From a virus: a stretch of 50,151 nt of DNA. Below the pieces are notes generated by a model that saw only the letters and a program-made list of their open reading frames with translations, did not search any database and was not told where the DNA came from. The position numbers and the translations under genes are program-made. Location of the stretch: the IMG/VR virus record IMGVR_UViG_3300032240_001755, positions 1-50,151 of that record; one strand, written 5' to 3'. Below, piece by piece: positions 1 to 6,883 of the stretch; the stretch's first letter is position 1; each line of letters opens with the position of its first letter.

Positions 1-1956
1 CCAAATGGTACTGGTGCTGTTAACTTAGGTGATACAACGGCTAGTGGTTCGGTCACTACAGGTGCCGCTGCCGCCAACTTAGTTTTAAACACTAACGGTG
101 GTACTAACAGTGGTACTATTACAATGTATGCCGGGGTTAACGGTAATATTAATATTACACCAAATGGTGTTGGTACTGTACTAATTCCAACTATTAACAA
201 TTTAACAATTACTAATAGTAGCGGTACATTAACTATCGGTAGTGCTAAAACTGTTACTATTTCTAATACTCTAACATTTACAGGTACAGATAGTTCAAGT
301 GTTGCATTTGGTAGTGGAGGCACTGTTACTTACACAAGTAATAAACTAAGTGCGTTCTCTTCAACTACAAGTGCTGAACTAGCAACAGTTATTAGTGACG
401 AAACTGGTACAGGTGTGTTAGTATTTGGTACTAGCCCAAGTTTTACAACTGATATTCGTACACCAAAAGTTACTACTGCTAGTGCTGTTAACTTGGTATT
501 AGATACAAACACCGGAACAAATACCGGTAACATTACAATTAATACCGGTGTTAATGCAGACATTGCAGTTACACCAAACGGAACAGGTAATGTTAGAATT
601 GGAGATACCACCGCAAGTGGTGTAGTTACTACTGGTGCCGCGTCTGCTAACTTGACATTAAGCACTAATAATGGAACTAGCAGTGGTACTATTGTTATCA
701 CTGCTGGTGTTAATGGTAATATTAATATTACACCAAATGGTACCGGTATTGTATCTGTTCCAAATATTAACGGTTTAGTAGTTACTAGTAGCACTGGTAC
801 TTTAACTATTGCTAATAGCAAAACACTAACTGCAAGTAATACATTAACATTTACTGGCACCGATGCTACTTCGTTTGCGTTCCCAAGTGTTAGTGGAACT
901 GTTGCTACATTGACTGCTACACAAACATTGACTAACAAAACATTAGTTGATTCTAGTACAACTTTCCAAGATGATGCTGTATCTACTAAACAAATGCAAT
1001 TCCAATTAAGTGGAATTAGTGCAAGTACAACTAGAACATTAACAGTTCCAGATTCCGACGGTACAATTACCTTAAACGGAAATACATTCTTTATTGGTAC
1101 TACATCTATTGCTAATAATCGTGGAAGCGGTTCATTAGATTTACAAGGTGTTAACATTAACGGTAGTTCAGCATATGCAGGATTCCTTAGCTCTGTTGAT
1201 TCTAGAAATACTATAACAACTCCTGAAACTACTAATGCAGGTTGCTTCTTTGATTTTAAAGGTAATTCGACCAGTGGAGAAGTTAACGACGGTGGAAGTT
1301 ATCACGGTGTAATGACATTCCGTCAATACGGTAACGGTACTGACTGGACTGGTGGCAGATCACATCAGTTAGCATTTACAGACAATGATAATGTATGGCA
1401 TCGAAGTGGTACTAGTACAAGCTGGGGCACTTGGTATAAAATGTTACATACCAATAATGTTTCGGCAAGTGTAACTACCTTAGGTGCAATTACTAGTATT
1501 TCAACTGGCGCTGATGCTACTACTGGTACGATACAAGGTAATTGGTCATTAACTGGTACAAGTAAACTACAGGCTACTTATGCTGACTTAGCTGAATACT
1601 ATGAAGGCGACCAAGAATATGAAGTTGGAACAGTATTAATATTTGGTGGTGATAAAGAAGTTACTACCACAACTTCATATGCAGACCGTAGAGTTGCAGG
1701 TGTTGTTTCTAGCACAGCGGCATATTTAATGAATAAAGACTGTCCAGGAATTAAGGCATGTATTGCATTACAGGGGCGTGTTCCAGTTAAAGTTGTTGGA
1801 GTAGTAAGTAAAGGTGATTTACTAGTAACTAGTGAGTTTCCAGGTTATGCTATAGTAAACAATGATCCTAAACCTGGAACAATTATTGGTAAAGCTATTA
1901 GTAATAAAAACAATACTGAAAAAGGTATTGTTGAAATATCAGTAGGACGAACATAA
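1..1956 (+). CDS. Phage tail-fibre-like structural protein, 5' end missing
   Basis: The frame is open from base 1, so the gene enters the window from the left; 651 residues are visible and an internal ATG at 124 is not the true start. The sequence is rich in Thr, Ser, Gly, Asn and Val, and looks like a beta-rich fibre. A block of about 115 residues occurs twice, 191 residues apart (near bases 1-340 and 574-915), sharing GDTTASG, GVNGNINITPNG and NTLTFTGTD. Between them is an SDETGTG-type segment common in phage fibres. The last 130 residues (from base about 1560) form a module with [17 protein letters not shown] and [14 protein letters not shown] that is repeated at the end of the 4235-residue fibre. 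The role in host binding is inferred from this architecture and from the neighbouring fibre genes. The next gene starts in the stop codon. Confidence 0.85.
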   Translation, partial: PNGTGAVNLGDTTASGSVTTGAAAANLVLNTNGGTNSGTITMYAGVNGNINITPNGVGTVLIPTINNLTITNSSGTLTIGSAKTVTISNTLTFTGTDSSSVAFGSGGTVTYTSNKLSAFSSTTSAELATVISDETGTGVLVFGTSPSFTTDIRTPKVTTASAVNLVLDTNTGTNTGNITINTGVNADIAVTPNGTGNVRIGDTTASGVVTTGAASANLTLSTNNGTSSGTIVITAGVNGNINITPNGTGIVSVPNINGLVVTSSTGTLTIANSKTLTASNTLTFTGTDATSFAFPSVSGTVATLTATQTLTNKTLVDSSTTFQDDAVSTKQMQFQLSGISASTTRTLTVPDSDGTITLNGNTFFIGTTSIANNRGSGSLDLQGVNINGSSAYAGFLSSVDSRNTITTPETTNAGCFFDFKGNSTSGEVNDGGSYHGVMTFRQYGNGTDWTGGRSHQLAFTDNDNVWHRSGTSTSWGTWYKMLHTNNVSASVTTLGAITSISTGADATTGTIQGNWSLTGTSKLQATYADLAEYYEGDQEYEVGTVLIFGGDKEVTTTTSYADRRVAGVVSSTAAYLMNKDCPGIKACIALQGRVPVKVVGVVSKGDLLVTSEFPGYAIVNNDPKPGTIIGKAISNKNNTEKGIVEISVGRT

Positions 1957-2207
1957 TGAAAACGTTAGTTAAAAACGGTGTGTCGCTAATTGTGTTAAAC
2001 GATAACACTCCTGTGCAAATTGGAGATTTTGCTGAAATTGGTTGGCCAGTTACTATAAGATTTGACAATACCGATGGATTGATAACCTTGTATGAAAATG
2101 TAACTCCTCCTCCAAATTATCAAGGTAAACGCTTTTTATTTGATGGCAAAGACTGGGATTATAATCACGACTGGCGTAACCCAAATTTGACCGCTGCTAA
2201 ACGATAA
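1956..2207 (+). CDS. Small phage protein of unknown function (83 aa)
   Basis: The ATG shares one base with the TAA of the preceding fibre gene (TAATG), so the two are translationally coupled. The 83-residue product has an N-terminal half rich in Val/Ile and a C-terminal half rich in Trp, Tyr, Asp and Asn (DWDYNHDW). It has no signal peptide, membrane segment or cysteine pair. Its position directly behind a fibre gene suggests a tail accessory or fibre-assembly role, but no family is recognised. The late promoter element for the next gene overlaps its last codons. Confidence 0.75.
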   Translation: MKTLVKNGVSLIVLNDNTPVQIGDFAEIGWPVTIRFDNTDGLITLYENVTPPPNYQGKRFLFDGKDWDYNHDWRNPNLTAAKR

Positions 2208-2210
2208 ATA
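2203..2210 (+). promoter_or_regulatory. T4-type late promoter element (GATAAATA)
   Basis: GATAAATA lies 19 bases before the ATG at 2230 and overlaps the stop codon of the preceding gene. It differs by one base from the T4 late consensus TATAAATA and recurs upstream of several other genes in the window. Confidence 0.65.
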
Positions 2211-2229
2211 TTAAAAAGAGACTAGATTT

Positions 2230-3738
2230 ATGAATCCCCAACTGTTAGCAATCGTAGATGATAAAATTATTATTAACAAAGTTCAGTTAAAATGGACAGA
2301 AGGTCAAATAACCCACCTGGGTAATTTTGATGTACGTGGTAAATTAGTAGCACAGCAACCATCTGTATTTGAATCTGACGTAGCAGTCAACGGACAACTA
2401 GCAGTTGACACTCTTATAGTAAAACATTTAATAAGCGAAACATCTGCAGAAACCGGCTTTGGACAATGGGCTGGAAATACTGAGGAAGATATTACAGAAA
2501 AAGGATTATTCTGGACTTCGGGAAATAATAGTTCAAGATTAGTATACGCTGGCAACAAAAAGATCTTTGCAGATGCACATATAGATTTAAGTTTAGATTC
2601 TACATACAAAATTCACGGTGCCACAGTTCTTAGTGCTACCGCATTAGGCGGTGGTGTTTCTAGCAGTAATCTAAGAAAATTAGGACGTTTAGAAAAGCTA
2701 GATGTTGATGGTAACACTAATCTAGGCGATTTTGCGTTTTTTAATACTGTAGCAAACAGATTAGGTTTAGGAACAGAAGAACCAACACACGACATTAGTA
2801 TTGTAAGCAATAATGTTGAAATTGGTGTTGGAAGTCCGCGATATGGGTTAGCGGTACTAGGTACGGTGTCTAACCACGATGTTAGCATTATTACTGATAA
2901 TACTCCAAGAATTACTGTAAAAAACAACGGCGAAGTTATTATTGGCAATTTAAGCAGTAGAGACGGTGTTCTTAAAATATACGGAACACTACAAGTTGAT
3001 AGCATTATTAGCGATACTAGAGTTGAAAGATCAAGTTCGTTAACTTTTGTTCCAAATTTAGACACTAGTGTTTACGGAAAAGGTGTTGTTTGGGCAGGAG
3101 GTGATGTACAAAAAGAATTAGTATTGCAGGCAGATCCCGATAGGATTAAGTCAACATTGCCTATAGATGTTGCAGTAGGACAGTCATATATGATTGACGG
3201 AACTGTAGTATTAACCGCCGGAGATCTAGGAGTAAATATTACTAGATCAAATCTATCAACTCTAGGAGTACTTGAATCACTAACCGTACAAGGTGATGTT
3301 GACCTACGTAGCAATGTTAATATTGATGTATTAGCTGTTACTGATATAGTCATTAATAAAAATTGGCTAATACATCAACCAGGTATCCAAGCAGGCAGCG
3401 ATTTTAAAATAACCGCTAGTAGTGACAATTTACTAAGTGTAAATACGCAAGCTATTACCGTTGGCGATGTTGCTACATCTAATAAAATTGTAAGAATTTT
3501 TGGAAAAGTTGGCATCGGTATGAACCAACCTGACGAAAGTGTAAGATTAGATGTTAGTGGGCCTGTTAAATTTGATAACAAAAAATTCATCAATGATGTT
3601 GCACCTCCGACATCCGGTATCTTTATGAAAGGTGATATTTGCTGGAACTCTAACCCCCAACCTGGTAATTACATTGGTTGGGTTTGCTTAGTAGACGGCA
3701 CACCTGGAGAATGGTCATCCTTTGGATTAATTAATTAA
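2230..3738 (+). CDS. Tail-fibre-like structural protein with an internal duplication (502 aa)
   Basis: A beta-rich, low-Cys protein with many short Val/Ile/Asn strands. Two related halves can be read: residues about 90-160 (EKGLFW, YKIHGATVLSATALGGG, SSSNLRKLGRLEKLDVDG) and about 285-360 (GKGVVW, YMIDGTVVLTAGDLG, TRSNLSTLGVLESLTVQG). Each half ends with a short LGLG/IGN-type strand resembling phage fibre repeats. The C-terminus (GIFMKGDICWNSNPQPGNYIG) looks like the head domain found at the end of many phage and prophage fibre proteins. The start is supported by GAGACT 10 bases upstream and by the late promoter element before it. The role, a short fibre or baseplate-attached structural protein, is inferred. 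Confidence 0.75.
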   Translation: MNPQLLAIVDDKIIINKVQLKWTEGQITHLGNFDVRGKLVAQQPSVFESDVAVNGQLAVDTLIVKHLISETSAETGFGQWAGNTEEDITEKGLFWTSGNNSSRLVYAGNKKIFADAHIDLSLDSTYKIHGATVLSATALGGGVSSSNLRKLGRLEKLDVDGNTNLGDFAFFNTVANRLGLGTEEPTHDISIVSNNVEIGVGSPRYGLAVLGTVSNHDVSIITDNTPRITVKNNGEVIIGNLSSRDGVLKIYGTLQVDSIISDTRVERSSSLTFVPNLDTSVYGKGVVWAGGDVQKELVLQADPDRIKSTLPIDVAVGQSYMIDGTVVLTAGDLGVNITRSNLSTLGVLESLTVQGDVDLRSNVNIDVLAVTDIVINKNWLIHQPGIQAGSDFKITASSDNLLSVNTQAITVGDVATSNKIVRIFGKVGIGMNQPDESVRLDVSGPVKFDNKKFINDVAPPTSGIFMKGDICWNSNPQPGNYIGWVCLVDGTPGEWSSFGLIN

Positions 3739-3747
3739 CCAATAGCG

Positions 3748-3775
3748 TTGACATACAGTAACAATACTGTATAAT
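3748..3775 (+). promoter_or_regulatory. Sigma70 promoter (TTGACA, 16 bp, TATAAT)
   Basis: TTGACA at 3748-3753 and TATAAT at 3770-3775 are both perfect consensus hexamers separated by 16 bases. The promoter lies downstream of the late fibre genes and about 90 bases before queD, so it probably drives the QueD to UvdE operon early with host RNA polymerase. Confidence 0.85.
3754..3771. promoter_or_regulatory. Perfect inverted repeat inside the promoter, possible operator
   Basis: TACAGTA (3754-3760), four bases, then TACTGTA (3765-3771) is a perfect 7-bp inverted repeat filling the spacer and touching the -10 box. A similar repeat sits at the same place in the promoter before the ClpA-like gene (38031-38046). 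A repressor or other dimeric protein bound here would block polymerase; this is inference. Confidence 0.5.
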
Positions 3776-3861
3776 TACTATAGTGGTCTTACATGGCATT
3801 CATCCCACTTTAAATACTCTGCATGTCATCAAACTTGCTACTTTTTAAAAGGAGACTAGAG

Positions 3862-4392
3862 ATGGCAAAATTTTACTCAACAAAAACTTACGGAAACGAC
3901 CGCGGCTTATCATGCTGTTTTAGACAATGGCGTGCCTCGCACAGTCATTGCTCAACACTACACGGTTACTCAATTGGCATCAAATTAATCTTTGAGTGCG
4001 ACACACTAGATGACAAAAACTGGTGTATGGACTTTGGCGGACTTAAAGAATTCAAAGCGTGGGCAGACTATATGTTTGATCATACTTTGGTTATTGCTCA
4101 AGATGATCCTCATATTAATTTCTTTAAACAAATGTCCAATATGGGAAATATTCCTAGCTCAGGGAATGGAGATCAAGGATTTGATACATTAAAACCATTT
4201 CAACGAGGTGCATTATGCGACTTACGTATTGTGCCAGGCGTTGGCTGCGAAATGTTTGCTAAAATGTGTTACGACAAAATGGCAGAGCTAATAGCAAGCG
4301 GTGATATGCGTTATCCAATTAATTCAACAGTAAGAGTCAAATCAGTTGAAGTATTTGAACACGGTGCTAATTCTGCTACATACGAAGGATGA
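3862..4392 (+). CDS. queD: QueD-like 6-carboxytetrahydropterin synthase
   Basis: The family converts dihydroneopterin triphosphate to 6-carboxytetrahydropterin, the second step to preQ0 and 7-deazaguanine (queuosine) bases. Visible signatures are an early RQWRASHSHC segment, CSTLHGY, NWCMDFGGLK and FDHTLVI, matching the tunnelling-fold synthases in order. The usual zinc motif HGH reads HGY here, a variant I associate with a proteobacterial QueD subgroup; the zinc ligand set should therefore be checked. The start at 3862 is chosen over the in-frame ATG at 3823 because AAAGGAGACT lies 7-10 bases upstream and the extra 13 residues do not fit the family. No queC, queE or folE is in the window, so the enzyme may feed a host pathway or genes elsewhere in the phage. 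Confidence 0.8.
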   Translation: MAKFYSTKTYGNDRGLSCCFRQWRASHSHCSTLHGYSIGIKLIFECDTLDDKNWCMDFGGLKEFKAWADYMFDHTLVIAQDDPHINFFKQMSNMGNIPSSGNGDQGFDTLKPFQRGALCDLRIVPGVGCEMFAKMCYDKMAELIASGDMRYPINSTVRVKSVEVFEHGANSATYEG

Positions 4393-4395
4393 TTA

Positions 4396-4527
4396 ATGAT
4401 CGACAAACAGTGGTTAGAACGGATATCGCTTGCGTACAAAGCATACCCGTATCCTAGCAAAGAAATCGAAAGATTTATTCAATGGCTATATAAACAATAC
4501 GGTATAGTCCAGGATGAAGACAAGTAA
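4396..4527 (+). CDS. Small phage protein of unknown function (43 aa)
   Basis: ATG three bases after the QueD stop opens a 43-residue frame (MIDKQWLERISLAYKAYP...). It is mostly helical and amphipathic, with many Tyr, Lys and Glu. It overlaps the next small gene by 14 bases, which fits the tight packing of a phage operon. No strong Shine-Dalgarno is seen apart from GAAGGATGA, which spans the QueD stop. Function is unknown; it is reported because it fills a gap between two clear genes and has normal codon use. Confidence 0.55.
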   Translation: MIDKQWLERISLAYKAYPYPSKEIERFIQWLYKQYGIVQDEDK

Positions 4528-4678
4528 ATTTTGGCGGATTTGGGCTAAGGCATTAGGTGAAAAATCAGGCAGTTCGGATGCAGAAGCAGACCGAATTGCT
4601 TGCATTCGTACTGTGATTGTGTTAATATACATTATCACAAACTTTTTTATAATCGCAGGCGTCATAAGGCATTGGTAA
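4514..4678 (+). CDS. Small single-pass membrane protein (54 aa)
   Basis: The frame begins with CCAGGATG context and ends in TAATG, giving coupling to UvdE. The product has a basic/amphipathic N-terminal part (residues 1-28), then a hydrophobic stretch of about 20 residues (VIVLIYIITNFFIIAGVI) and a short basic end. It would sit in the inner membrane with one span. No function can be assigned; phage early operons often carry such host-directed membrane peptides. Confidence 0.55.
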   Translation: MKTSKFWRIWAKALGEKSGSSDAEADRIACIRTVIVLIYIITNFFIIAGVIRHW

Positions 4679-5700
4679 TGAAAATAGGCTTCGCATGTAA
4701 ATGGATCGATCATCCACATCAAACTGACGGTATTAAAGTAACAGACGATTGTAAACAATACAATACTGGCACAACTACTATAAGTTGGTTAAATAGACAA
4801 TCAAAAGATGTAGCAGAGCAAAAGCTCTGGGATCTAATGGTGCAAAATTTATCGGCTACACAAAAACTTGTAGACCGTGTAGGAGAACTTAATGAAAATC
4901 TTAGGATGGTTCGCCTTAGTAGCGACATTCTTCCTGCTTATACCGAGCCTAGCTGGAGTTATTTTTGGCGTAAGCCTGACGTTGTCAGCTATCTTGAGCG
5001 CAATTTTAGCCTTATTGGTCATAGTGCTCGTGCAAGCAATACCCGTCTTTCTATGCATCCTGGTCAGTTTGTTGTTCTTGCTAGCATTAACGAAGGTATT
5101 GTTGGGCGATCTATAGAAGAATTTGAATACCATGCGGATATGGCACGTTACATGGGCTACGGCAAATCCTTTCAGGATTTCAAAATCAACGTCCACATCT
5201 CCGGTAAACAAGGTCCAGCCGGTATCCGAAGTGCGTACAAACGACTATCGGCAGAAGCAAGAAACTGTATTACTATCGAAAACGAAGAAAACTCATGGGG
5301 ATTAGATGATTGTCTTACTATTAGTGACTTGGTGCCTATCGTTCTGGATGTGCATCACCATTGGATTAAAACAGGAGATTACATCTCGCCCCTGGACCCC
5401 CGGGTTGATCGGGTTGTTCAGTCTTGGCGTGGTGTCCGGCCTACTATGCACTATAGTGTCAGCCGTGAAGATTATCTCGTGGATCATGACACTAGTGTAA
5501 GCCCTAACTATGTACATCTGCTAGAGTGTGGCTACAAAAAGCAAAAGCTCAGAGCCCACTCTGACTTTTATTGGAATAAAAGTACTAATGAGTGGGCGTT
5601 GGGCTTTTTAAACACACATGATATCATGTGCGAAAGCAAGGGTAAAAATCTAGCTAGCTTTGCTCTACACGAGCAAGCCAAGAAACTTAAACTGCTTTAG
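4678..5700 (+). CDS. uvdE: UV-damage endonuclease UvdE
   Basis: UvdE cuts DNA 5' to pyrimidine dimers and other lesions, starting repair without the UvrABC system. The 340-residue length and the TIM-barrel motifs match: N-terminal GFACKWID, NLRMVRLSSDILP, RLSMHPGQFVVLAS, a metal-site segment ITIENEENSWGLDD, and VLDVHHHWI. The start at 4678 is chosen because MKIGF is the family N-terminus and its ATG overlaps the previous stop; an upstream ATG at 4600 would run through the preceding gene. It is the last gene of the operon from the 3748 promoter. A phage repair enzyme fits a virus of sunlit water, which is inference. The 3' end overlaps the convergent minus-strand gene by 14 bases. Confidence 0.92.
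   Translation: MKIGFACKWIDHPHQTDGIKVTDDCKQYNTGTTTISWLNRQSKDVAEQKLWDLMVQNLSATQKLVDRVGELNENLRMVRLSSDILPAYTEPSWSYFWRKPDVVSYLERNFSLIGHSARASNTRLSMHPGQFVVLASINEGIVGRSIEEFEYHADMARYMGYGKSFQDFKINVHISGKQGPAGIRSAYKRLSAEARNCITIENEENSWGLDDCLTISDLVPIVLDVHHHWIKTGDYISPLDPRVDRVVQSWRGVRPTMHYSVSREDYLVDHDTSVSPNYVHLLECGYKKQKLRAHSDFYWNKSTNEWALGFLNTHDIMCESKGKNLASFALHEQAKKLKLL
4892..5116 (+). CDS. Possible overlapping membrane-protein gene inside uvdE
   Basis: In a different frame from uvdE, an ATG at 4892 follows AGGAG (4881-4885) with ideal spacing and opens 74 residues that are almost wholly hydrophobic (about three membrane spans, one Lys at each end). Embedded small membrane genes are known in phages. Against it: uvdE is strongly constrained here, and alternate frames over such codons are often hydrophobic by chance. 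Confidence 0.2.
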   Translation: MKILGWFALVATFFLLIPSLAGVIFGVSLTLSAILSAILALLVIVLVQAIPVFLCILVSLLFLLALTKVLLGDL

Positions 5701-5956
5701 GCTTACGTGGAGCACGTGGCTTTTTAACAGCCGGTGCTTTTTTTGCCGCAGTAGCCTTCTTAGCTTTAGCTGGCTTAGCTTTAGCAACTGGTACCTCAAC
5801 AACTGGCGCTGGTGTTTCAACAACTGGTGCTTCAACAACTGGGTTTACTACCAATGGGATTGGTGTTGTGGCAGCTGGTTCAGGCACTTTGTAAGGTGCT
5901 GATTCTACTACTGGCTGTTCTGTTTTCTTAAAGAAACTTTTGATAAATTTTAACAT
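5687..5956 (-). CDS. Basic Ala/Pro/Lys-rich protein (89 aa)
   Basis: The reverse-strand gene has a good ribosome site (TGGAGG, 10 bases before ATG) and a GGTAAATA late element just upstream. The protein starts with a short basic helix (MLKFIKSFFKK), continues with Pro/Val/Glu repeats (PVVEAPVVETPAPVVEVP) and ends in a Lys/Ala/Pro tail (KAKPAKAKKATAAKKAPAVKKPRAPRKP) with histone-H1-like composition. This suggests binding to DNA or to an acidic surface, for example during packaging, but no function is established. The opposite-strand frame over the same bases is a shadow. It converges with uvdE, overlapping by 14 bases. Confidence 0.75.
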   Translation of the reverse strand: MLKFIKSFFKKTEQPVVESAPYKVPEPAATTPIPLVVNPVVEAPVVETPAPVVEVPVAKAKPAKAKKATAAKKAPAVKKPRAPRKPKAV

Positions 5957-5976
5957 GGTATATTATCCTCCAAGAT

Positions 5977-5984
5977 TATTTACC
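5977..5984 (-). promoter_or_regulatory. Late promoter element, minus strand (GGTAAATA)
   Basis: Read on the minus strand, GGTAAATA lies 20 bases upstream of the ATG at 5956. It is only two base pairs from the plus-strand late element at 5987, giving a back-to-back divergent pair. Confidence 0.6.
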
Positions 5985-5986
5985 TC

Positions 5987-5994
5987 GATAAATA
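5987..5994 (+). promoter_or_regulatory. Late promoter element, plus strand (GATAAATA)
   Basis: GATAAATA ends four bases before the ATG at 5999. In T4 late promoters transcription starts about five to six bases after this element, so the superoxide dismutase message would start at or next to its own AUG. Confidence 0.6.
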
Positions 5995-5998
5995 CACA

Positions 5999-6559
5999 AT
6001 GTACAATTTTATCAAGCATATCACGCTAAATGAGGGCAAAACTCCTAAAACTTTAACCCAAACAAAGTTGCCCTATAGTCGCGATGATTTAGAGCCAAGT
6101 ATTAGCGAAGACACGATAGATTATCATTACGGCAAGCTATACAAGGCGTATGTTACCCGTTTTAACAACGGAGAAGGCGATGCTGACTTTAATGAAGCAG
6201 GAGCATTTTTACACGATTTATTGTTTACACAGTATCAAACACCTACAACGTCTAACACTCCAGACGGGTCTGCAGGCGAATTTATTACTAAACACTTTAA
6301 AACTTTTGACAAATTTAAAGATGCGTTTCAAAAAGAAGCTATGGCAGTGCAAGGTAGCGGATGGGTTTATTTGGCTCGTGATGGTAAGATCAAAACTATT
6401 ACCAATCACGAAATTAAGATGGATATTGTACTCTTAATTGATTGGTGGGAACATGCGTGGGCACTAGACTACCAAGCTGATAAAAAATCGTATCTCAACA
6501 ACCAATGGAAAATTATCAACTGGAACGTAATTAGTTCTAGAATTGGTCTAGCGTCTTAA
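5999..6559 (+). CDS. sod: Fe/Mn-type superoxide dismutase
   Basis: Converts superoxide to hydrogen peroxide and oxygen. The family layout is clear: LPYSRDDLEPSISEDTIDYHYGK at residues 24-46, a shortened helical region, SGWVYLARDGK, then LLIDWWEHAWALDY and NQWKIINWN. All four metal ligands can be placed: His43, His72, Asp148 and His152. The second-sphere glutamine positions read Gly68 and His137, a pattern closer to His-type (mycobacterial-like) enzymes than to the E. coli Fe or Mn forms, so metal choice is open. The domain joining the two halves is shorter than usual. There is no signal peptide; it should act in the cytoplasm or in the virion. No Shine-Dalgarno is seen before the ATG, which stands almost on the late promoter element. 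Confidence 0.85.
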   Translation: MYNFIKHITLNEGKTPKTLTQTKLPYSRDDLEPSISEDTIDYHYGKLYKAYVTRFNNGEGDADFNEAGAFLHDLLFTQYQTPTTSNTPDGSAGEFITKHFKTFDKFKDAFQKEAMAVQGSGWVYLARDGKIKTITNHEIKMDIVLLIDWWEHAWALDYQADKKSYLNNQWKIINWNVISSRIGLAS

Positions 6560-6824
6560 GACTACTTACAGGCATATCCCATATTTTACGGGATTCAACG
6601 CCTTTCATTTGTGCAAATTTCTTAACATCACACGTACCACACACATGGTAATAATTGTTGTTTAGACGCTTAGGGTCCATATTCCCCTTATCTCTTTTAA
6701 AATATCCTTGACAACAATCGCACTGGAATAGCAATACTGTCTTTTTACGAAGATAAGCATGAACTGTACCGTTCTTACTTTTTCGATAATGACTTTGCTG
6801 TAGATATTCTTGCCCTATGAACAT
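6537..6824 (-). CDS. Cys-rich (zinc-finger-like) phage protein of unknown function
   Basis: A 95-residue reverse-strand protein. It carries CDCCQGYF near residue 35 and HVCGTC near residue 62, a spacing expected for a four-cysteine zinc site, with a basic linker (KRDKGNMDPKRLNNNYYH). Similar small zinc proteins occur in many large phages without known function; DNA or RNA binding is inference. Its ATG follows TGTAAATA by five bases, so as for the superoxide dismutase the late message may be nearly leaderless. The 3' end overlaps the superoxide dismutase gene by 23 bases. Confidence 0.75.
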   Translation of the reverse strand: MFIGQEYLQQSHYRKSKNGTVHAYLRKKTVLLFQCDCCQGYFKRDKGNMDPKRLNNNYYHVCGTCDVKKFAQMKGVESRKIWDMPVSSLKTLDQF

Positions 6825-6828
6825 AGTG

Positions 6829-6836
6829 TATTTACA
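6829..6836 (-). promoter_or_regulatory. Late promoter element, minus strand (TGTAAATA)
   Basis: On the minus strand TGTAAATA is followed by CACT and then the ATG at 6824, nearly the same arrangement (TAAATACAC-ATG) as the superoxide dismutase promoter. Confidence 0.5.
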
Positions 6837-6857
6837 TTAAGATTATAAAAATATTTT

Positions 6858-6865
6858 GCTAAATA
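6858..6865 (+). promoter_or_regulatory. Late promoter element (GCTAAATA)
   Basis: GCTAAATA lies 18 bases upstream of the GTG start of the HesB-like gene and probably also drives the giant fibre gene that follows without another promoter. Confidence 0.6.
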
Positions 6866-6883
6866 TGATATCGAGGGCAAAAT

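Noticed and set aside
330-1157. 275-residue open frame on the minus strand
   Set aside because: It is antisense to a strongly fibre-like coding frame; low-complexity Thr/Val/Asn codons give long hydrophobic reverse frames by chance. No ribosome site or promoter.
2613-3065. 150-residue minus-strand frame
   Set aside because: Antisense shadow of the 502-residue fibre-like gene, without initiation signals or recognisable domain.
4600-4677. N-terminal extension of UvdE from an earlier ATG
   Set aside because: It overlaps the 54-residue membrane-protein gene, has no ribosome site, and the family N-terminus MKIGF begins at 4678.
5705-5725. ACGTG-GAG-CACGT hairpin with TTTTT after uvdE
   Set aside because: Only five base pairs and located inside the minus-strand coding region; too weak to be called a terminator.
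5660-5902. Trp/Asn/Ser-rich plus-strand frame
   Set aside because: It is the complement of the Ala/Pro/Lys repeats of the minus-strand gene, which has the promoter and ribosome site.
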